Shown here one piece after another: positions 41,458 through 42,082 of a stretch of 42,082 bases of DNA. Origin of the DNA: Bdellovibrio sp. (GTDB lineage Bacteria > Bdellovibrionota > Bdellovibrionia > Bdellovibrionales > Bdellovibrionaceae); NCBI GenBank assembly GCA_014378765.1, contig JACMNA010000158.1:1-42082 (forward strand). The letters are read 5' to 3'. The notes beneath the pieces were generated by a model that was given only the letters and a program-made list of their open reading frames with translations, made no database searches and was not told the DNA's origin. Each line of letters opens with the position of its first letter. Positions within the stretch are counted from its first letter, which is position 1. Position numbers and translations under genes: made by a program.

Positions 41458-42082
41458 ATGAAACTACTGACTATTAATTTAATTGCGTTATTTCTCTTAA
41501 CAGCTTGCTCATCAGGTAACGGCGATAAACCAAATAGTGGACGCACCAGCGAAACTGTTACATACACTCATTTTAGCACTGAAACTCGGGGTGAATTTAT
41601 TTCTGAGTGCCTTCAAGAAGGAAGTGAATATTATCGTGAAAGGCTTATTTTTCAAAATGCGCACCACGGCTCAATCACGACGGAGCCCATGCAAGCCCCT
41701 GAATGCGCCTTTTCTATAGATCGGGCCCAACGCACAACTAAGTTTTCATATAAAATTACCCAATCGCAAAATGATATTACTTATTTGCGCTTAAGTTTTC
41801 AGGATGGCCCTGTGACGGCCGTAAGCATCGTATTGACCGATGACGGCGACAGCTTGCAAATCACTTTTCCTGAACGCACAGTTTATTATGAAAAATTATC
41901 TTCGACGGTTGCGGGGCCTCGCCAGCGGCCACCTCGACCGACGCCGGATTTACTCGCTTTCGACCAACTAGGGATTGGCACGTGGATAACTCGCAATTGT
42001 TACGCGGGTTCACAAGCTAATACATCCATGCGACAAATAGTTAAATCTATTCGAGAAGGGCCGGCGTCGCATGTGGCGGCAA
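41458..42082 (+). CDS. Lipoprotein of unknown function, 3' end cut off by the window
   Basis: The frame opens at ATG 41458 with a GGGGAG site and stays open to the end of the window (208 codons). A lipoprotein signal MKLLTINLIALFLLTACSS places the lipid on C17. The visible part has a Gly/Asn/Ser linker, a beta-rich domain (ITYLRLSFQDGPVTAVSIVL, LTDDGDSLQITFP), then a proline-rich linker (PRQRPPRPTPD) and the start of another domain with WITRNCYAGS. No family recognised. Confidence 0.7.
   Translation, partial: MKLLTINLIALFLLTACSSGNGDKPNSGRTSETVTYTHFSTETRGEFISECLQEGSEYYRERLIFQNAHHGSITTEPMQAPECAFSIDRAQRTTKFSYKITQSQNDITYLRLSFQDGPVTAVSIVLTDDGDSLQITFPERTVYYEKLSSTVAGPRQRPPRPTPDLLAFDQLGIGTWITRNCYAGSQANTSMRQIVKSIREGPASHVAA

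Overview
The window looks like a chromosomal segment of an AT-rich, Gram-negative bacterium, most likely a member of the Bdellovibrionota (Bdellovibrio-like). That placement is inferred from gene content and overall style: many signal-peptide proteins of unknown family, a tiny Lys/Ala/Thr histone-H1-like peptide, an operon mixing TCA enzymes with RodZ and a pilus-type TPR lipoprotein, and candidate surface fibre proteins. It has not been checked by any search. No phage, plasmid, insertion sequence or CRISPR array is visible.

Layout. (1) 620-9537, minus strand: nine genes with gaps of 40 bases or less and several overlaps, read mdh, sucC, sucD, ndk, RlmD-type rRNA methyltransferase, PilF-like TPR lipoprotein, RodZ-like protein, GT39-type glycosyltransferase, degenerate PHP protein. 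(2) 9737-12789: two exported proteins, a 25-residue lysine-rich peptide on the minus strand, and a TadB/TadC-like pair of type II secretion F-domain proteins. (3) 12856-15299: a 67-residue unknown protein translationally coupled to cystathionine beta-synthase, then cystathionine gamma-lyase/synthase (transsulfuration). (4) 15383-17774: tRNA-Phe(GAA), an exported unknown protein, a degraded second copy of the tRNA 3' end, and a small membrane-protein gene between two copies of a 65-bp direct repeat. (5) 17816-19545: a Blh-type beta-carotene cleavage enzyme and a proteorhodopsin (H85, D107/T111/E118, L115, K244), a complete retinal-making and light-driven proton pump pair apart from carotenoid synthesis. 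(6) 20250-23530: two divergent secreted proteins that share the mature N-terminus QVFIPFxxW, one with an Ig-like plus fibrinogen-like domain, the other a polyglycine-rich ALK/phage-tip-like domain; a GNAT acetyltransferase follows. (7) 23537-27160: small unknowns, a ZnT9-like cation transporter, and a solute-binding protein coupled to an unknown secreted protein. (8) 27325-33171: a complete RND adaptor, pump and outer-membrane-factor operon with an extra membrane-anchored protein. (9) 33231-36583: a run of small exported, basic or disordered proteins around a TrmN6-like methyltransferase. (10) 36704-42082: two gene relics, cyanophycin synthetase and cyanophycinase, SlyX, a terminase-small-subunit-like DNA-binding protein behind an 18-bp perfect palindrome, and the start of a lipoprotein gene cut by the window end.

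Taken together, the accessory part suggests a cell that can harvest light with retinal, store nitrogen as cyanophycin, recover cysteine from methionine and present unusual secreted, possibly adhesive, proteins. The best candidate for something undescribed is the divergent pair sharing QVFIPFxxW at 20250-22907. The rhodopsin pair, the tRNA-Phe 3'-end duplication and the palindrome upstream of the terminase-like protein are also worth checking.
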